48,259 nucleotides of DNA from Rhizobium sp. ASV20 (GCF_016429015.1 NZ_JAELTU010000038.1:1-48259); one strand, 5' to 3'; shown: positions 36,594 to 44,893, counted from the first letter of the stretch. Program-made: numbers and translations. Notes: generated by a model not told the origin, from the sequence alone.

Positions 36594-38624
36594 ATGGCTG
36601 ACGACATCATCACGAATTCCGACGACCATCATGACGACGCGAGCCGCCGGATCGCGGCGATCAACAGGGACCTCGATGCGGTTCTGGCGCAGCAACGGCA
36701 GATGCTCGATCTTTATGTCGAAGGTGCCGAGTTGCTGCAGGGCTTGTTCAAGGATCAGCAGGATCGGTTTGCCTCGCTGGGTAGCCCGCTCCCGACGGAG
36801 CTCGTTGCCGATCAGAGCGAAGTGCAATCGATCGATTTCGTCGTGCCGGTTTACAATTCGCTGCACCATGCGAGGCTGTGCATCGCCAGCATATTGCGAC
36901 ATGCGACGCCGCCCTATCATCTTTACGTGGTCGATGACAAAGGCGACAGCCACACGTCGCGCGAACTGGCTGCTCTGACAGCTGGCCTCGACAACGTGAC
37001 CTTGATTGCCCACAGCCAGAACGCCGGCTATCTGAAGTCGGTCAACGAGGCGATGGGGCTCGGAAAAGCGGGAATCTGCGTTCTCGTCAATTCGGACGCG
37101 ATGCTTTCCCCAGGCACCTGCGAGCGGCTTCGCAGCGGCTTTGCAAGGGACGCTCAGATCGGCGTCATCACCGCCGTGTCCACCTGGGCCAACTGGACGA
37201 AGATACCCTTTCCTCCCGGCACAAACATGCTGGATCTGCGGGAATTCATCGCACGGCAGAATGATCTCGGCATTGCAGATATCGGAAATGCATCAGGCTT
37301 CTTCTTCGCGATACGGCGTGAGTTGTTCGACACGCTCGGCCTGTTCGACGAGGCCTATAATCCAGGCTATTGGGAGGAAACCGACTTCTGCATGCTTGCC
37401 CTGGAGAAAGGCTGGCGCGTCGTCGTCGACCGGCAGCTCTACATCTACCATCACGGCTGGGGCAGCTTCCAGAGTTCTGGTCGCGACGTTCACATGGCAC
37501 GCAACAGAACGACCTTTATGGCGCGCTGGGAACGGCAATATGCGGCGCTGGATGCAAATTGGCGCTTTCACAACCCGACGGATGCCGTCTCCTCGCGGCT
37601 TGCAACCGTGTCGCAGACCCGGTCCGGCAAGCCGCGCATTCTTTTCGTGAGCATGGATGGCCGCAGGACTGAACAGTCGATCGCACTGATCCAGCTCGTC
37701 AACGGATTGGTGGCTGAAGGTATCAGCGCAAACATCGTCTATCTCAGCGGTATCGACGAAACGCTGCTGGACATGACCCCCATGTATTTCCGGCCGCTGA
37801 TCATCGAGGCATCCGTCGAGCAGATCAGCAGCTACAATATCTATGTCGGAACCTGCGAACAAACATCCGAATTGATCGAGGCTTTCGATCCGTCGCTCGG
37901 TGCTGCCTTGTTCAGCTTTGCCGCGAACGATCGCGGTTCTCCGCAGCTTCGGCACGGCCAGAAAAAAGCCCGCCCGATCGCACGTGTGCCCAGTTTGATG
38001 TATGGCCACAGGGATGTCCCAAGCGTGCTCCCCGGCGTCAATCTCGATATCTTCTATCCGCGCGACACGCCGCGCACGAGCGACGTTCTTCTTTGCATCG
38101 CCGACGCGGCGTGGAAGAAAGATCGCGCCGGGATTGTTCGCTTCTGCGGCATGCTGAGCGAAGCGATGCCCACTATCCGCCTTGCGGCAATCGGCCCGGC
38201 TGCGATGAAGATCGACCTTCCGGCGATTGTGCATCGTGGCAGCCCGCACCGGATGACCGAGCTTGCGAATTGCTATTCCGAAGCCGAGATCGTTCTTCAT
38301 TGGGGCGCTGAAAACCAGTCGAGGCTGACCTTCCTGGAAATTGCCGCCTGCGGCGGCATTGCGATGATGGATGTCGGCGCGGCGGAAGTCTGTGGTGCGG
38401 AACACATGAAAAACAGCCTGCTGACGGATAGCCGCGATCCGCAATCGATGGTGGCCGCAATCACCAGCTCGCTCCAATCGCCTTCGCTGCTGGCAACAAT
38501 GCGCGATGCGGCGCTTTCTACCGCCAATGCCCGGTCGCTACAGGCCGAGGCGGCGCAGATGGCATCGATTTTTCTGGACGCCGGCACGATCGCTCATTCC
38601 GACGCGATGCAAAAGGCATCGTAG
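36594..38624 (+). CDS. Two-module glycosyltransferase (GT2 plus GT4-like)
   Basis: 676 residues from the ATG at 36594. N-terminal helical region (about 15-60, VLAQQRQMLDLYVEGAELLQ) like that of the divergent GT4 protein. GT2 module (about 75-330: IDFVVPVYNSLHHARLCIAS, YVVDDKGDSHTS, CVLVNSDAMLSPG, ASGFFFAIRRELFDTLGLFDEAYNPGYWEETDFC, an acceptor motif with the ETD catalytic base). Second module (about 350-670) of GT-B character with HWGAENQSRLTFLEIAACGG near its end. Such bifunctional proteins add successive sugars of a polysaccharide repeat. No other gene is coupled to it. Confidence 0.87.
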   Translation: MADDIITNSDDHHDDASRRIAAINRDLDAVLAQQRQMLDLYVEGAELLQGLFKDQQDRFASLGSPLPTELVADQSEVQSIDFVVPVYNSLHHARLCIASILRHATPPYHLYVVDDKGDSHTSRELAALTAGLDNVTLIAHSQNAGYLKSVNEAMGLGKAGICVLVNSDAMLSPGTCERLRSGFARDAQIGVITAVSTWANWTKIPFPPGTNMLDLREFIARQNDLGIADIGNASGFFFAIRRELFDTLGLFDEAYNPGYWEETDFCMLALEKGWRVVVDRQLYIYHHGWGSFQSSGRDVHMARNRTTFMARWERQYAALDANWRFHNPTDAVSSRLATVSQTRSGKPRILFVSMDGRRTEQSIALIQLVNGLVAEGISANIVYLSGIDETLLDMTPMYFRPLIIEASVEQISSYNIYVGTCEQTSELIEAFDPSLGAALFSFAANDRGSPQLRHGQKKARPIARVPSLMYGHRDVPSVLPGVNLDIFYPRDTPRTSDVLLCIADAAWKKDRAGIVRFCGMLSEAMPTIRLAAIGPAAMKIDLPAIVHRGSPHRMTELANCYSEAEIVLHWGAENQSRLTFLEIAACGGIAMMDVGAAEVCGAEHMKNSLLTDSRDPQSMVAAITSSLQSPSLLATMRDAALSTANARSLQAEAAQMASIFLDAGTIAHSDAMQKAS

Positions 38625-38745
38625 CTCGCGATCTGGCAAAGAGCGTCTTGCTGGCAGGCGTCGCAAACCGGCGGCGCACAATGAGGTGTGCCTATTGCTG
38701 AGGCGACTTGATGAGGATAGCCGTTCGTTCCGGATAGGTAGAATT

Positions 38746-38782
38746 TCAGATCTGCATCGCCACATAAGCGTGGACTGGATAC
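38746..38782 (+). repeat. Left terminal inverted repeat with flanking TCAGA
   Basis: TCAGA at 38746-38750, then the repeat from 38751: TCTGCATCGCCACATAAGCG and on through GGACT-GATAC to 38782. Inverted partner at 42403-42372 differs at two positions. Confidence 0.8.
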
Positions 38783-38838
38783 GTTGAAATCATACGCATA
38801 TTCGGTTCGTCGGATTGCAAAAGCTCGAACTCAAAATC

Positions 38839-38885
38839 CATAAGCGTGGATTCAAGATCCCTTATCCGGCATAAGCGCGGATTCC
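38839..38885 (+). repeat. Subterminal copies of the end motif (left)
   Basis: CATAAGCGTGGATTC begins at 38839 and CATAAGCGCGGATTCC at 38870, same orientation as the terminal copy at 38763. Spacing of the three starts is 76 and 31 bases. Confidence 0.75.
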
Positions 38886-38984
38886 GATTTTCTTCCTCGA
38901 ACAATTCAAAATGAGGTATCGGTTCATCTATTAGCGAGCGTATTCGACGCCTCGTCAAGACGCTAATCCGAAAGGTAGGATTCC

Positions 38985-39728
38985 ATGTTCACGCCGGACT
39001 TTCTCACGGCACTCGGGCGATGGCTGCGTGGGTGGAATCAGGATCCGGCGCTTAGAGATGATATAGCAGAAGTCCTGATCGCGCGATCTCTTGATCTGCC
39101 TTTGCGGTTCCGGCAGCACGATGACACTCCGCTCTATCGCAAGCGGCATCTGTACCACGTTCCTGGGAAAGAAGAATTGCTACCTCTCTTTCTCGAGGGA
39201 GTCCTCCACGAGGGGCCGGCCACGAGCTGGACCAAGAATCGCAACATAGCCGAGATGTTCGACCGGATATTTGACGACACCAACCCACAGTCTGTGGCGG
39301 GAGCAGTTTTCCGCCATATCCCCGTTGAGCAGGAAGTAGTGCTGAACATCCACAACCTATGGCAGGACCCGGACTTTCTTGCGGCCGTCGACGAATATGT
39401 CGGTAATGCGAGGCCAGAGTCAGCGGCTCTCCAAAACTTCGGGAGGAATCAGCAGGAAGAAGTGATTCTCAACGCGCCCTTAAGACGTGAAGAAATCTTG
39501 CTCCTCAGCAGGGTGAGCACCTTCGATAGTCTTGCCGCCGAAGCGGGCGCTTTTACGCCCGAAAGTCAGGATGCACTGCAAGATCTCTCGCTCGCAGCGA
39601 ATGTTCATCCGGAGGATCCGAGGTTCCTGAACGAAGAAGTCACCCAGCGCGTCATCGAAAACTTTCTCCATAAAGTCCATGAAAGGATTCAAAAGGCGAA
39701 GGCAGGGGGCAGGGACATCAATAGATGA
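38985..39728 (+). CDS. Unknown protein, possibly ADP-ribosyltransferase-like
   Basis: 247 residues, with AGGTAGGA before the ATG and a strong terminator after the stop, so a real gene. No family recognised with certainty. The order of motifs recalls the R-S-E class of ADP-ribosyltransferase folds: an Arg in LYRKRHLYHVPG (about 50-60), a Ser/Thr strand followed by a helix in ATSWTKNRNIAEMF (about 79-92), a beta strand EVVLNIHNL, and QQEEVILNAPL (about 155-165) at the place of the catalytic Q/E-x-E. A Pro-rich helical C-terminus follows. Located at the left end of the candidate transposon as cargo. Function inferred only weakly. Confidence 0.7.
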   Translation: MFTPDFLTALGRWLRGWNQDPALRDDIAEVLIARSLDLPLRFRQHDDTPLYRKRHLYHVPGKEELLPLFLEGVLHEGPATSWTKNRNIAEMFDRIFDDTNPQSVAGAVFRHIPVEQEVVLNIHNLWQDPDFLAAVDEYVGNARPESAALQNFGRNQQEEVILNAPLRREEILLLSRVSTFDSLAAEAGAFTPESQDALQDLSLAANVHPEDPRFLNEEVTQRVIENFLHKVHERIQKAKAGGRDINR

Positions 39729-39762
39729 GACGCAGCCGGGAGCGCTTCCGGCTGCGTCTTTC
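39728..39762 (+). terminator. Rho-independent terminator
   Basis: 12-bp stem AGACGCAGCCGG (39728-39739) and CCGGCTGCGTCT (39748-39759), then TTTC. It overlaps the stop codon region of the 38985 gene and lies before the convergent broken gene. Confidence 0.9.
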
Positions 39763-39780
39763 AGTCTGACACGCATACGA

Positions 39781-41014
39781 TCACGGCATCTGATATCGAA
39801 AGTGCTTCGTGACTTCGCCAATTTCCGCAGTGATGACGTTGATGTCGTCTCGGGAAGATGCCCTGGCTGTCGCGGTCAGCCATTTCTCGCCCGACTCCCA
39901 CTGAAACGACGCCAAGATTTCCTGCATCCGGTCTCCGTGTTCTTGGTAAATCTTCCACATTCGCGTGGATTGATTTGCTCTGAAGACGATCTTGAAGAAG
40001 AGCGACTCATCCTCGATGTTTACGCGGAACACCCATTTCCGGCTGGTTGTGTAGATCTTCGTACTGCCGTCGCCTGGAACTTGCGGAATCATTGATGACG
40101 GGCAGTTCTTTCCGGCGAGAGCAACGAAGTCGCGCCACATCTCGAGTCCTTTCGGCGTAATCTCTCGTAACGAGCCGATTCTCTCTGCCAACTGGGATCT
40201 TCTGACTACTAGCGCCTGAACGGCTTCGTATGAGAATTCGCGCGTGAGTTCGAGATCCTGCGCTATCAGGACATTCACCCGCAACTGCGTCTCGTCAGCG
40301 TTCAGGTATTGCACGACGTTCACGAAATCGCGGTGGAAGGCTACCGCACTTTCCCGGTCAAGGAGCATTTCAGACATGATGTGCGCGCGGACATATTCCG
40401 TCGAGACAAGATGGGAAATGCCACGCGATGCGATGCCCGTCATGGCGGTAAACTCGGCTTTAAGCATCGCGCCGCCCGGAACATGCTTGCGTCCGATTTC
40501 GGCAGCAAGGCCCCGCGGCTTGAAGAATTGCCGCCGGAACCTGAGCGAGGCGAAACCTCGGCCCGAGCCATCCTGAAAGCATTCGACTTTCCCTGCGAGC
40601 ACTTCTGCCATGACGTGTGCCATGGACTTTAGCGCGTATTTCTGAAACTTCATCGATGCCGATGACCTGCATCCTTTCCGGAACCAATGGAAACTCGGCG
40701 AGGCGCTGGACAATCCTGTTCAACTCGCTCCTCAGGTAGTGCCGGACCATCTTCGCTCCCCGTCGAAGAGACATGCATCCGGGCCAGCCGGCGGCGGCGA
40801 GATACCGTGCGAGAAGGTTCGCCTCGGATGCTGAACAGCCAAGCTCTTGCGCGGCGCTCTCCAGCGATACCAGGTCAATCAGCTCCTTTCGGATACGATC
40901 GACTATTGCAGGGGTGAAGTGGACCGTGCCCTTGTCCGTCCTTTCCGGTGTAATTTCCAATTTGGCGAGCATTTCGTTCAGTCCCTTGACGGTCACGCTC
41001 AGCGACTTGTGCAC
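39781..41014 (-). pseudogene. TniQ/TnsD-like C-terminal half, frameshifted and 5'-truncated
   Basis: Two overlapping minus-strand frames. The first (41014 down to the overlap) gives FTPAIVDRIRKELIDLVSLE, then AAQELGCSASEANLLARYLA; the second (from an ATG at 40653) gives ALKSMAHVMAEVLAGKVECF, then LKAEFTAMTGIASRGISHLV and on to 39781. Each has a helix-turn-helix-like repeat preceded by a Leu-rich helix, the layout of TniQ/TnsD target-selector C-termini as I know them. A one-base shift near 40651-40660 would join them into about 430 residues. The N-terminal TniQ domain with its zinc-binding cysteines is missing upstream. The last 110 residues (KWVFRVNIEDESLFFKIVFR) form a separate alpha/beta segment of unknown type. 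The family call is tentative. Confidence 0.5.
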
Positions 41015-41028
41015 CTGCTTGAACGTAG

Positions 41029-41403
41029 GAAGAGACCCGACGCCTTGCCGGCGATGCGCGCTATCGGATCGAGGTCAGGCAACTTAAGATACTAGAGGAG
41101 GCGGTAAAACGGCTTTCCAAGGAGGAGGAACCGTCTCCCGCCACACTCTCAGGAAGGATTGTGGACTTACATTCTGACGCGGATCCCGCTGACGTCGAAG
41201 ATGATCAGTTTGAACGCTGGGTTCAGATCGTCTGGGAAGCACCCGGCTATGGACGTAAGAAGGTACAGGTGATGGTCAACGCCAAGCAGTACGTGACGGC
41301 GCTTGCGGCGCACGGAAGAGGCCTGGACGTAGAAGCTGTCGGAACTCTTTCGCAAGGCCGGACATGGGTGCTCGAGAAGGTCTTAAGTTTGCGACCGCTC
41401 TAG
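41029..41403 (+). pseudogene. 3' fragment of an unknown gene
   Basis: The frame opens after a stop at 41026 and runs about 125 codons to 41403 with no start codon or ribosome site until a GTG at 41161. The translation has a helix (RQLKILEEAVKRLSKEEEP), then a beta-rich module (LSGRIVDLHSDADP, RKKVQVMVNAKQYVTALAAH, AVGTLSQGRTWVLEKV) that looks like the C-terminal end of a larger protein. It begins 15 bases from the 5' end of the broken TniQ-like gene on the other strand, suggesting that a deletion brought them together. Confidence 0.5.
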
Positions 41404-42371
41404 CGCGACATTTGAGAACGGTTGGCGGCGCCAACGATTGGCTGTCGTCGGACAGGGAGTGAACGAACTCGCCTAGGGAAAAACGCGCTCTTCCAAGCGT
41501 CGTAACAGTACGGACGCAAAGCCGATCATCTGGGTGATGTTGCCACTTCCCGAGATATAGGGATGCGATGCCATAGGGCGTCTCCAAGGACTCGTGATGA
41601 CGCAAGATCCGTCTCGCAATCAATTCTTGTCAATCCTCGCAATATACAGGGCTGCGGTTGTCCCCAAAGCAATCAGGGCGTTCACCCTCGACGAGTCTTT
41701 CCCGAGGCAACGCGCGCCAACGTCGCTTTATCGGCTACTGGTGCGCTGAGGTCACAGATTGCGGACGCGCCGGCCGCATACTGGACTGGGGCAGCCGGGC
41801 CACGAGCTAGCCCTTAAAGCTGCCCTTGCGCCTCAGAATGATCGAAAGGCGTGGCGAAACAATGCGGTGACCGCGATTGCCGAATGTTGACAAGAAGGTC
41901 GATTTCGTTAACGAATTCTATTCACCTTCAACTGCGGCCTTGACAAGAAACATCGAAGAAGTTGGTGGAAGCACGCGATGAAATACGCGGAACTAGCTCT
42001 CTATCGATTTCGATCGCACGGCGAGACTTTGTTTGCGGGTCTTTCTGCAAGTAATCGCATTAAGGTTTTCCGCGCTCTTCGACGAAAAGTACGAAATGAC
42101 GGGCGGATTCGCCTCGACACGGGGGGGCGAGAACGGCTGCCATTCGAATCTGTATGGTTAACAAAGGCTTAAAAACTGGCAGGGTAACCGGGTTCTGATG
42201 CGGAAGCTAACTCCTGCTCTGCTTCCTTGGCCCCCGCCGGGACGCTTGTCAGGGCAATCAGAAGAAGGGCCGATGGCAGAAGTCGGAAAGATTCGCGCCG
42301 GGAGGCGTGCCTGCAGCGCGCACCCACAGAAGTTGAGTCCACGCTTATGGGTTCACCGTCCACGATTAGTG
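41404..42371. other. About 970 bases without a recognised gene
   Basis: Right part of the candidate transposon. The only frame with a possible ribosome site (GGTGGAAG) is at 41978-42172 on the plus strand (64 codons, MKYAELALYRFRSHGETLFA at its start), with no recognisable domain. A minus-strand frame at 42169-42363 reads like part of a signal peptide but overlaps the end repeats. Composition is uneven and stops are frequent, consistent with decayed sequence. Confidence 0.5.
42342..42368 (-). repeat. Subterminal copies of the end motif (right)
   Basis: Minus-strand CATAAGCGTGGACTC begins at 42349 and a weaker copy, CTAATCGTGGAC, at 42369. With the terminal copy (start 42391) the three sites are 22 and 20 bases apart, closely packed unlike the left end. 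Confidence 0.7.
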
Positions 42372-42408
42372 GTATCTAGTCCGCGCTTATGTGGCGATGC
42401 AGATCAGA
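42372..42408 (-). repeat. Right terminal inverted repeat with flanking TCAGA
   Basis: Inverted copy of the left repeat at 42403-42372, with TCAGA at 42404-42408 just outside. The tRNA-Arg 3' end lies at 42414. Confidence 0.8.
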
Positions 42409-42413
42409 GGAAA

Positions 42414-42458
42414 TGGCGCACCCGACAGGATTCGAACCTGTGACCTTTGGAATCGGAA
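42414..42458 (-). tRNA. tRNA-Arg(CCG) 3' fragment, attachment site of the right-hand element
   Basis: The minus strand reads the anticodon loop TTCCGAT (anticodon CCG), the stem arm TCCAA, variable AGGTC, T-arm ACAGG-TTCGAAT-CCTGT, acceptor CGGGTGC-G and CCA ending at 42414. The 5' half is absent: upstream of the loop the bases read TTGCC, which cannot fully pair with TCCAA. This is the duplicated 3' end left when an element integrates in a tRNA gene; the intact tRNA should lie at the element's far end, outside the window. Confidence 0.88.
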
Positions 42459-42481
42459 GGCAAGCGTGAACGATTTTCCGT

Positions 42482-42607
42482 TGCTTCCTCTTGTTTACCC
42501 CATTTTGATTTTGCTATTCAGATCAAGCGGTAAGCCATTTCCGCAATTACAACGGTCTGGATCAAATTTACCCTAATTTGCTTCCTGCTGCTTCCTATAT
42601 GCTTCCT
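42482..42607 (+). repeat. Four direct repeats TGCTTCCT, probable integrase arm sites
   Basis: Copies at 42482-42489, 42579-42586, 42589-42596 and 42600-42607. The last three are 10 and 11 bases apart, one helical turn each, and lie between the att core and the integrase gene. They overlap the possible ATG starts of the integrase frame, supporting a later start. Confidence 0.65.
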
Positions 42608-42628
42608 GTAACGGGTGGGGTTGCCGGC

Positions 42629-43882
42629 TTGGCGAAACTGACGAAGAGAATGATAGACGCCCTAGCGGTGCGCGACAAAGACTATTTTGAATGGGATGAC
42701 GAGTTGCCGGGATTCGGCGTGCGGGTCTGGCCTAGTGGTCGCAAGACCTATGTTGCGCAGTATCGTTCCGGCAAGCAGACCCGCCGCTTCAAGATCGGGG
42801 CTCACGGTCCGTTGACTGTTGAAGAGGCTCGTAAGGAAGCGAAGGGCGTTCTAGGTGACGTGGCTCGGGGTGATGACCCACAGCTTGACCGTTCGACACG
42901 GCGCAAGGCGCTTACGGTGAAAGAGCTTTGCGACATGTATTTCGAGGCGGCTGATAAGGGGCTTGTCTTCGGCAAGCGCGGCAAGCCGAAAAAATCCTCA
43001 ACTCTGTATGTCGATAAGGGGAGGGCAAACCGCCATATTGTCCCGCTGATAGGCAACCGACTCGTACAGGAACTGACGACTGCCGATGCCATCAAAATGA
43101 TGCGTGACGTAACGACGGGCAAAACTGCAGCGAACGAGAAAACGGGAAAGCTGCGGGGAAGGGCGGTTGTCACTGGCGGGGCCGGGACCGCATCGCAAGC
43201 GGTCACTCTTCTTAGCGCAATCCTCACCTATGCCGTTTCTGAAGGGATCATCCCGGCAAATCCCGCACGCGGCATTAAAAAACCAGCAGTGGGAAAGCGT
43301 ACGCGGCGACTTAGCCCGAAAGAGTATCGGGCACTCGGTAAAGTTCTTGAAGCTGCGGACGATGAGCTGTGGCAAGGCGTTGTCGGCACCAAACTGTTTT
43401 TGCTGACCGGATTTCGTTTGAGCGAGATTGCAGGCCTGATGTGGTCTGAACTTGATAAGGCGGCAAGCTGTTTGCGGCTTGATGATTCAAAAGAGGATGC
43501 TTCGATTCGTCCCGTTGGAAGTGTCGTCTTTGATTTGCTTGGTCACGTTTCACGGGAGGGCCAAAATCCATTCGTGTTGCCGGGGCCACGAAGCGAAAAG
43601 GGTCATTACACCGCCTTAGATGACGCCCTCGAACGTCTCACAGAAAGAGCAGGGCTTGAAGGCGTCACGTCGCACACGCTGCGTCATTCTTATGCCAGCG
43701 TGGCAGGGGATCTTGGATTTACTGAGATCACCATATCCGCGCTATTGGGCCATGCTGCCGGTAACGTTACACAAAGGTACGTGCACCACCTTGATAGTGT
43801 CTTGATCGCGGCAGCCGACAAAGTTTCCGGTGAAATCTTCAAAATGATGACAACCGATAGCCAAGTCGAAACTACGATCTAG
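42629..43882 (+). CDS. Tyrosine integrase (P4-like, DUF4102 N-terminus)
   Basis: 417 residues from the TTG at 42629, which gives AKLTKRMIDALAVRDKDYFE as in related integrases; the earlier ATGs (42578, 42599) fall in the repeats. Arm-binding N-terminal domain (about 1-90: LPGFGVRVWPSGRKTYVAQY), core-binding (about 100-200), catalytic domain (about 215-400) with Arg in LTGFRLSEIAGLMW, HxxR in SHTLRHSYAS, His in LLGHAAGNVTQRYVHH and the nucleophile Tyr in the same run. Catalyses site-specific integration into tRNA-Arg. Its end overlaps by 11 bases the end of the convergent membrane protein gene. Confidence 0.93.
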   Translation: MAKLTKRMIDALAVRDKDYFEWDDELPGFGVRVWPSGRKTYVAQYRSGKQTRRFKIGAHGPLTVEEARKEAKGVLGDVARGDDPQLDRSTRRKALTVKELCDMYFEAADKGLVFGKRGKPKKSSTLYVDKGRANRHIVPLIGNRLVQELTTADAIKMMRDVTTGKTAANEKTGKLRGRAVVTGGAGTASQAVTLLSAILTYAVSEGIIPANPARGIKKPAVGKRTRRLSPKEYRALGKVLEAADDELWQGVVGTKLFLLTGFRLSEIAGLMWSELDKAASCLRLDDSKEDASIRPVGSVVFDLLGHVSREGQNPFVLPGPRSEKGHYTALDDALERLTERAGLEGVTSHTLRHSYASVAGDLGFTEITISALLGHAAGNVTQRYVHHLDSVLIAAADKVSGEIFKMMTTDSQVETTI

Positions 43883-44813
43883 ATCGAATTGTCTGCGGCA
43901 TTAGAATCGGAACGAGATAGAAATACAGGAGTAGGCCGAAGTTTATCGCAAGGGGTGGTATGTTCACCCATCCGTCTGCCGCAACATCTACTAAACCTGC
44001 GTATGGCCCAAAAACATATGTAGTGGTTGCCTCTGCTGCTGAAACGCTGGAGATCGAAGCGATGAAAATAAGAAACAGAGCGTAACGGACGTTTGTGCTA
44101 GTCACTAAGCGCTTCAAGAGAAAGAGATGTAGCGCAAAATAAAGTCCGAAGATCACAAGAAAAAACCATACGCCCCAACCTCGAATATTCACCATTATCC
44201 CGCCGCCACCCGGCAGCGTCCTTGTCAGGAAGTCCGGTTTCACAGTTATGGAAGGAAGATTAGCAACTCGCGCATCGAAGGAAATCGGGGCGGCATCACG
44301 CCTGAAAATTGCTGCTTTCGCAACATCTTCACTTGCTGTCAAATAAACACCTACTGAAACTTCATCACCGCTATTCAGAAGGATGGGCGAGCCTGTATAC
44401 AAATTGTCCGAAACGCGCTTCCAAACCACAGAAACGTTTTGAGACCCGCGCCAAGGCGAGTTGCCCACGGCAATGATGCGCCAATCAGGCAGGGCAGTTA
44501 GCTTGATATCACTAAAAAAATCCGATGGCAGTATTGGCGCGTCACCAGTGTTTTCAAGCGAAGCACGATAAATATAAAGCTTCTGAACAGGCTGTTTGCC
44601 GTTGGAAACGGAAACCGAAATATTCGTGCCAGTATCCTGCAAATCTCTTAGTGGATCGATAGGGCCGATATAGTCTGCAGACAACTGTTTGGGTGGTATC
44701 GGCCCTCGCCCAGCCATGTAAAGTGTCAGCCAAATTGTGGCGCCAATTGTAAGCAATCCGACCAGTACAACAGCTGTACTCAGTATGTGCCCAACCCAGT
44801 CACTTTTCGTCAT
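43872..44813 (-). CDS. Unknown membrane protein, element cargo
   Basis: 313 residues; no family recognised. One N-terminal helix (about 10-33), a beta-rich extracytoplasmic or cytoplasmic domain (about 40-205, with VSVSNGKQPVQKLYIYRASL and RIIAVGNSPWRGSQNVSVVW), then three C-terminal helices (about 215-232, 240-262, 285-305). GC is clearly lower than in the surrounding chromosome. It is placed between the integrase and the excisionase-like gene, where temperate elements often carry accessory genes such as exclusion or defence functions; that role is only a guess. The ribosome site is weak. Confidence 0.75.
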   Translation of the reverse strand: MTKSDWVGHILSTAVVLVGLLTIGATIWLTLYMAGRGPIPPKQLSADYIGPIDPLRDLQDTGTNISVSVSNGKQPVQKLYIYRASLENTGDAPILPSDFFSDIKLTALPDWRIIAVGNSPWRGSQNVSVVWKRVSDNLYTGSPILLNSGDEVSVGVYLTASEDVAKAAIFRRDAAPISFDARVANLPSITVKPDFLTRTLPGGGGIMVNIRGWGVWFFLVIFGLYFALHLFLLKRLVTSTNVRYALFLIFIASISSVSAAEATTTYVFGPYAGLVDVAADGWVNIPPLAINFGLLLYFYLVPILMPQTIRSRS

Positions 44814-44893
44814 ATTTCACACTAATTGCGAATCTTCCAACTAAGTTACCGCATTCTACGATGCTATCTAGATCTTCCGCAATTCATTGCATC

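Larger units (their letters stand above)
38751..42403. mobile_element. Candidate decayed Tn7-like element downstream of tRNA-Arg
   Basis: 3,653 bases bounded by 32-bp terminal inverted repeats (30 of 32 identical) with further copies of the motif CATAAGCGYGGAYT inside each end, and by the 5-bp direct repeat TCAGA outside each end. The right end is six bases from the tRNA-Arg 3' sequence at 42414. Contents: an unknown gene (38985), a broken TniQ/TnsD-like gene, a 3' gene fragment and about 900 bases without recognisable genes. No TnsA, TnsB or TnsC homologue is present, so it would be immobile alone. Tn7-like assignment rests on end structure, target duplication length, TniQ-like remnant and the target; it is inference. 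Confidence 0.5.

Noticed and set aside
37293..38477. Minus-strand open frame of 394 codons
   Set aside because: Antisense to the two-module glycosyltransferase; no family character.
38763..38885. CRISPR-like array (three repeats of CATAAGCGYGGA)
   Set aside because: Repeat is short and spacing irregular, with inverted copies 3.6 kb away and no cas genes; transposon-end sites explain it better.
38750..42405. Alternative 4-bp GATC duplication with TG...CA element ends
   Set aside because: TGCATCGCC...GGCGATGCA ends flanked by GATC are also possible, but GATC is palindromic and shared by the repeat, so TCAGA gives a longer and less trivial duplication. The alternative stays open.
42414..42480. 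Functional tRNA-Arg gene
   Set aside because: Only the part from the anticodon loop to the CCA end matches; the 5' half is absent and the anticodon stem cannot close.
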